From contig DEBI01000090.1 of the NCBI GenBank assembly GCA_002348465.1, forward strand, positions 1 through 7,687: 7,687 nt of DNA, given 5' to 3'. This DNA is from Gemmatimonadales bacterium UBA2960. Its GTDB lineage: Bacteria; Gemmatimonadota; Gemmatimonadetes; Longimicrobiales; Gaopeijiaceae. Of the stretch, positions 6,761-7,687 are shown piece by piece. Numbering within the stretch: position 1 is the stretch's first letter; every line of letters starts with the position of its first letter. The notes beneath the pieces were generated by a model. That model worked only from the letters and a program-made list of their open reading frames with translations, had not been told where the DNA came from and searched no databases. Made by a program: the position numbers and the translations under genes.

Positions 6761-7687
6761 TCAGACGCCGAACGTCGCAACACGTGTGGAAATCGACTCT
6801 ATAAAATCAGTGTCGACTTCTACACCAATCCCATGACCGGTCGGAACAGCCATGTGCCCGTCCGCGACCGTAAACTCCGGAGAGACAATGTCTCTGTCCC
6901 AGTAGCGGCTACTCGCCGATATGTCACCCGGGAGCGTAAAGTTAGGCAGCGATGCAAGCGCGACGTTATGGGCCCGCCCCACTCCCGACTCAAGCATCCC
7001 ACCGCACCATACGGCTAGGCCCGCGTCCTCCATCATATCATGAATACGGCAGCTGCTACTCAGGCCCCCTACCCGACCTGGCTTGATATTGATGACTTGG
7101 CAACTCTTGAGCTCAAGAGCCAGTTCCGTATCCCACTCGGTCTTAATGGACTCATCTAAGCATACTGGGGTTTCGATCTGTTCTTGGAGACGGGCATGAT
7201 GAAGAAAGTCATCATATCGGAGTGGCTGCTCAATCATCAGAAGGTCAAGCGGGTCTAACGCCTTAAATATATCGACGTCCGCCAGAGTGTAAGCCGAGTT
7301 GGCGTCTGCCATAAAGACCGTGTCAGGGAAGCGCTCGCAAAGCCCCGAAAGCATGTCTATGTCACGACCAGGTTTGACCTTGATCTTTACACGGGCATAT
7401 CCGTCTTCGATAAAACCCTGCACCTGATCATGAAGCTCTTCGTCCGTATCCTTGATTCCAACGCTGACCCCTACCGGTACGCGGTCACGAACACCGCCTA
7501 TCTTCTGGGACAAAGAAACACCATCCGCCCGAGCTGCCATATCCCAGCTTGCCATTTCAACGGCAGCCTTTGCCATTCCATGTCCGCGAATCCACCACAC
7601 TGGATCTAGCACAGCCTCGGGGGAATGCAGTTCTGTCCCAACTACGCTGGGGAGAATAAAGTCCGTCAGCACGTGCCACGACGTGTC
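6761..7687 (-). CDS. menC: Enolase-superfamily enzyme, N-succinylamino-acid racemase / o-succinylbenzoate synthase type (5' end outside window)
   Basis: The frame is open at the right edge; 308 residues are visible and about 60 N-terminal residues of the capping domain are missing compared with a usual length near 370. The barrel holds the full catalytic set: the KxK pair in RVKIKVKPG (second Lys codon at 7381-7379), metal ligands Asp in MADANSAY (7306-7304), Glu in IEQPL (7231-7229) and Asp in CLDESI (7156-7154), and the second base Lys in INIKPGRVGG (7084-7082). Ligand spacing of 25-25-25-24 residues agrees with what I recall of this group. The segments VWCGGMLESGVGRAHNVALA (221-240 counted from the GTG at 7672) and SLPNFTLPGDISAS (241-254) are characteristic of the NSAR/OSBS subgroup. 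Members either dehydrate SHCHC to o-succinylbenzoate in menaquinone synthesis or racemise N-succinyl amino acids, often both; sequence alone does not separate these. No other menaquinone gene is visible, so the symbol marks the family only. Confidence 0.88.
   Translation of the reverse strand, partial: DTSWHVLTDFILPSVVGTELHSPEAVLDPVWWIRGHGMAKAAVEMASWDMAARADGVSLSQKIGGVRDRVPVGVSVGIKDTDEELHDQVQGFIEDGYARVKIKVKPGRDIDMLSGLCERFPDTVFMADANSAYTLADVDIFKALDPLDLLMIEQPLRYDDFLHHARLQEQIETPVCLDESIKTEWDTELALELKSCQVINIKPGRVGGLSSSCRIHDMMEDAGLAVWCGGMLESGVGRAHNVALASLPNFTLPGDISASSRYWDRDIVSPEFTVADGHMAVPTGHGIGVEVDTDFIESISTRVATFGV

Noticed and set aside
6754..6763. Bidirectional terminator between the two convergent genes.
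   Set aside because: The gap is only 4 bp, and the local GAGT-AAAG-ACTC repeat has a stem of just 4 bp with no T-run.
6307..6783. A 158-codon minus-strand open frame overlapping the hypothetical gene at 6166-6756.
   Set aside because: It is the exact codon-phase mirror of the plus-strand gene, starts at a GTG with no ribosome site inside the end of the enolase-family gene, and is shorter. It stays the main alternative if the plus-strand gene proves false.

Overview
The window looks like a chromosomal segment of an uncultured or little-studied Gram-negative bacterium of moderately high GC. An outer-membrane-type DUF5916 protein, TRAP-TAXI transport and an NSAR/MenC-type enolase together would fit a marine or symbiotic Gemmatimonadota-like lineage. 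That taxonomic guess is an inference from gene content only. The window is densely coding and I see no tRNA, rRNA, CRISPR array, insertion sequence or phage gene.

Layout. Positions 1-5984 hold three minus-strand genes that probably form one operon, read right to left: a YIP1-family membrane protein (5984-5220), then after 46 bp a 965-residue TRAP transporter (5173-2276), then after 23 bp a large secreted DUF5916 protein with an N-terminal CBM9-like domain (from 2252 and running off the left edge, so its frame shows no stop in the window). A 181-bp intergenic region (5985-6165) separates this operon from a divergent plus-strand gene (6166-6756) encoding an unrecognised 196-residue soluble protein. 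That gene converges, with a 4-bp gap, on a minus-strand enolase-superfamily gene of the N-succinylamino-acid racemase / o-succinylbenzoate synthase type (6763 leftward stop, cut by the right edge).

How the genes may work together. The TRAP protein carries in one chain the small membrane subunit, the large permease and a C-terminal TAXI-type substrate-binding domain that are normally separate polypeptides. This looks like a self-contained, inner-membrane-tethered secondary importer for an organic acid or amino-acid-like solute. The DUF5916 protein is predicted to be an outer-membrane beta-barrel with a periplasmic or surface CBM9-like module, so the operon could cover both membranes. The YIP1 protein adds a third membrane component of unknown role. 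The enolase-family enzyme may act on succinylated amino acids or in menaquinone synthesis; nothing in the window ties it to the transporter.

The most notable signals are the all-in-one TRAP-TAXI fusion, a perfect 10+3+10 bp palindrome centred exactly on the transporter stop codon, and the unrecognised divergent gene with a four-histidine run.
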